A DNA stretch of 64,000 nt from Piscinibacter sp. HJYY11 (lineage in GTDB: Bacteria > Pseudomonadota > Gammaproteobacteria > Burkholderiales > Burkholderiaceae_C): the NCBI RefSeq assembly GCF_016735515.1, contig NZ_JAERQZ010000001.1, forward strand, positions 1,736,001 through 1,800,000, given 5' to 3'. Position numbers and translations under genes: made by a program. The notes beneath the pieces are model-generated. The model worked only from the letters and a program-made list of their open reading frames with translations. It was not told where the DNA came from and ran no database searches. Shown in pieces: positions 63,410 through 64,000 of the stretch (its first letter is position 1; the number at the start of each line of letters is the position of its first letter).

Positions 63410-64000
63410 TCAGGCGTAGAGGTCGACGCCGCCGGCCGACACGCGGCCCACCGTGCGGCGGGGTGTGACATCCGTCTCATTCGAGCCGCCGATGGCGCGG
63501 GTGCCCGAGCGGTCACCGCCACGTTCACCGTCACCACCCTGCTCGCGTCCACGGGCCTGGCTGTGCACGCCGCCCCCTGAAAGCGTGAACCCTGCCTCGC
63601 GCAGCGAGGCGGCAAGCTCCGGCAAGCCGCTTTCGATGATCTGCCGCGTGGTGGCCGAATCGGCGCCGAAGTTGACCTGCGCCTGGGTGCCGTCGATCGC
63701 GATCTGCACGGAGATCGGGCCCATCTCGGCCGGGTTGAGGTGCAGCTCGGCCTGCTGGATGCCGTCCTTGGCGAGCACGCTGACCTGCACGCCCAGCTCT
63801 TTCGGAAACTCGGGCGAGGTGGCCGGGGTGGGCACCTGCACGCTCGCCGGCGCGGCGGCCTCGCTGCCGCGCGTGGTGGCGCCTGCAGGCTGCAGGCCGG
63901 CAGCCGCTGCGTTGAACGCAGGCTGGCTGTCCTGCACCGGCTTCGCATCACGGCGGCCCTCTTCGGCCTGGGCCAGCGCGGCCTGGAACGTCGAGGGCGC
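63410..64000 (-). CDS. fliK: flagellar hook-length control protein FliK, C-terminal part
   Basis: The window holds the last 196 codons, and the frame runs off the window edge, so the N-terminal part is missing. The C-terminal Flg_hook domain is clear: LGVQVSVLAKDGIQQAELHL, NPAEMGPISVQIAIDGTQAQ, then a Gly/Arg-rich disordered end. FliK measures hook length and triggers FlhB switching. The gene is upstream of fliL on the same strand. Confidence 0.9.
   Translation of the reverse strand, partial: APSTFQAALAQAEEGRRDAKPVQDSQPAFNAAAAGLQPAGATTRGSEAAAPASVQVPTPATSPEFPKELGVQVSVLAKDGIQQAELHLNPAEMGPISVQIAIDGTQAQVNFGADSATTRQIIESGLPELAASLREAGFTLSGGGVHSQARGREQGGDGERGGDRSGTRAIGGSNETDVTPRRTVGRVSAGGVDLYA

Overview
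The window is a GC-rich (about 70 percent), gene-dense chromosomal segment. It looks like a flagellated betaproteobacterium of the order Burkholderiales, most likely the Leptothrix/Rubrivivax/Rhizobacter group. The basis is the codon bias, the flagellar gene order, Bug-type and BMP-type binding proteins, and two Burkholderiales-style intergenic repeats. I could not run a search, so the genus is an inference. I saw no rRNA, tRNA, CRISPR array, transposase or phage gene.

Layout. (1) 1-14.4 kb: a catabolic and uptake region for a nitrogen-containing, probably heterocyclic, compound. It holds LysR and GntR regulators, a polysaccharide-deacetylase/allantoinase-like protein, a flavin reductase, a DUF1989 protein, a BMP-type binding protein, an ATZ/TRZ-type amidohydrolase, a polyamine-type ABC importer, a nucleoside deaminase, an Asp/Glu-racemase-like protein and a Bug-type binding protein. 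Four GTATAC sites lie between the GntR gene and the divergent DUF1989 gene. (2) 14.9-26.7 kb: one long minus-strand operon with three SDR dehydrogenases, a BKACE (beta-keto acid cleavage enzyme), a complete Liv-type ABC importer and a two-domain esterase lipoprotein (tannase/feruloyl-esterase plus type-B carboxylesterase). It is divergent from a GAF-PucR regulator, with a perfect palindrome between them. The two Liv ATPases carry matching substitutions that would disable the same composite ATP site. (3) 28.9-35.4 kb: a DUF3592 protein, DedA, a methyltransferase, a soluble MCP, then fliA, flhG and flhF. (4) 35.8-54.2 kb: a beta-glucan locus with GH1, a clan GH-A hydrolase, two GH16 enzymes, three related small exported proteins, a sugar ABC importer, LacI and AraC regulators, and LacI-type operators. 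It ends in a compact four-gene chemosensory-like module: MCP-like protein, CheX, CheY and a 7TM sensor with HPt and CheA-like ATPase domains. (5) 54.2-54.8 kb: a 653-bp giant inverted repeat. (6) 54.8-64 kb: flhA, flhB, an outer-membrane barrel gene on the other strand, and fliR-Q-P-O-N-M-L-K (fliK cut by the window end).

The flagellar order reads flhB-flhA-[19.4 kb]-flhF-flhG-fliA, so the glucan and chemosensory block looks inserted between flhA and flhF, genes that usually adjoin. Genes in the block plausibly cooperate. GH16 enzymes would cut beta-1,3 or mixed-linked glucan outside the cytoplasm, the small exported proteins may bind glycan, the ABC system would import oligosaccharides, and GH1 would finish hydrolysis. 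The 7TM sensor has a sugar-binding-like jelly-roll ectodomain and may report glucan to a CheY.

Best candidates for something undescribed: the minimal chemosensory module; a consensus-perfect antisense sigma-28 promoter inside fliP that coincides with rare TTA codons; the Liv importer with one degenerate ATP site; an FlhG that kept its FlhF-activating motif but lost its P-loop; and the double-esterase fusion.
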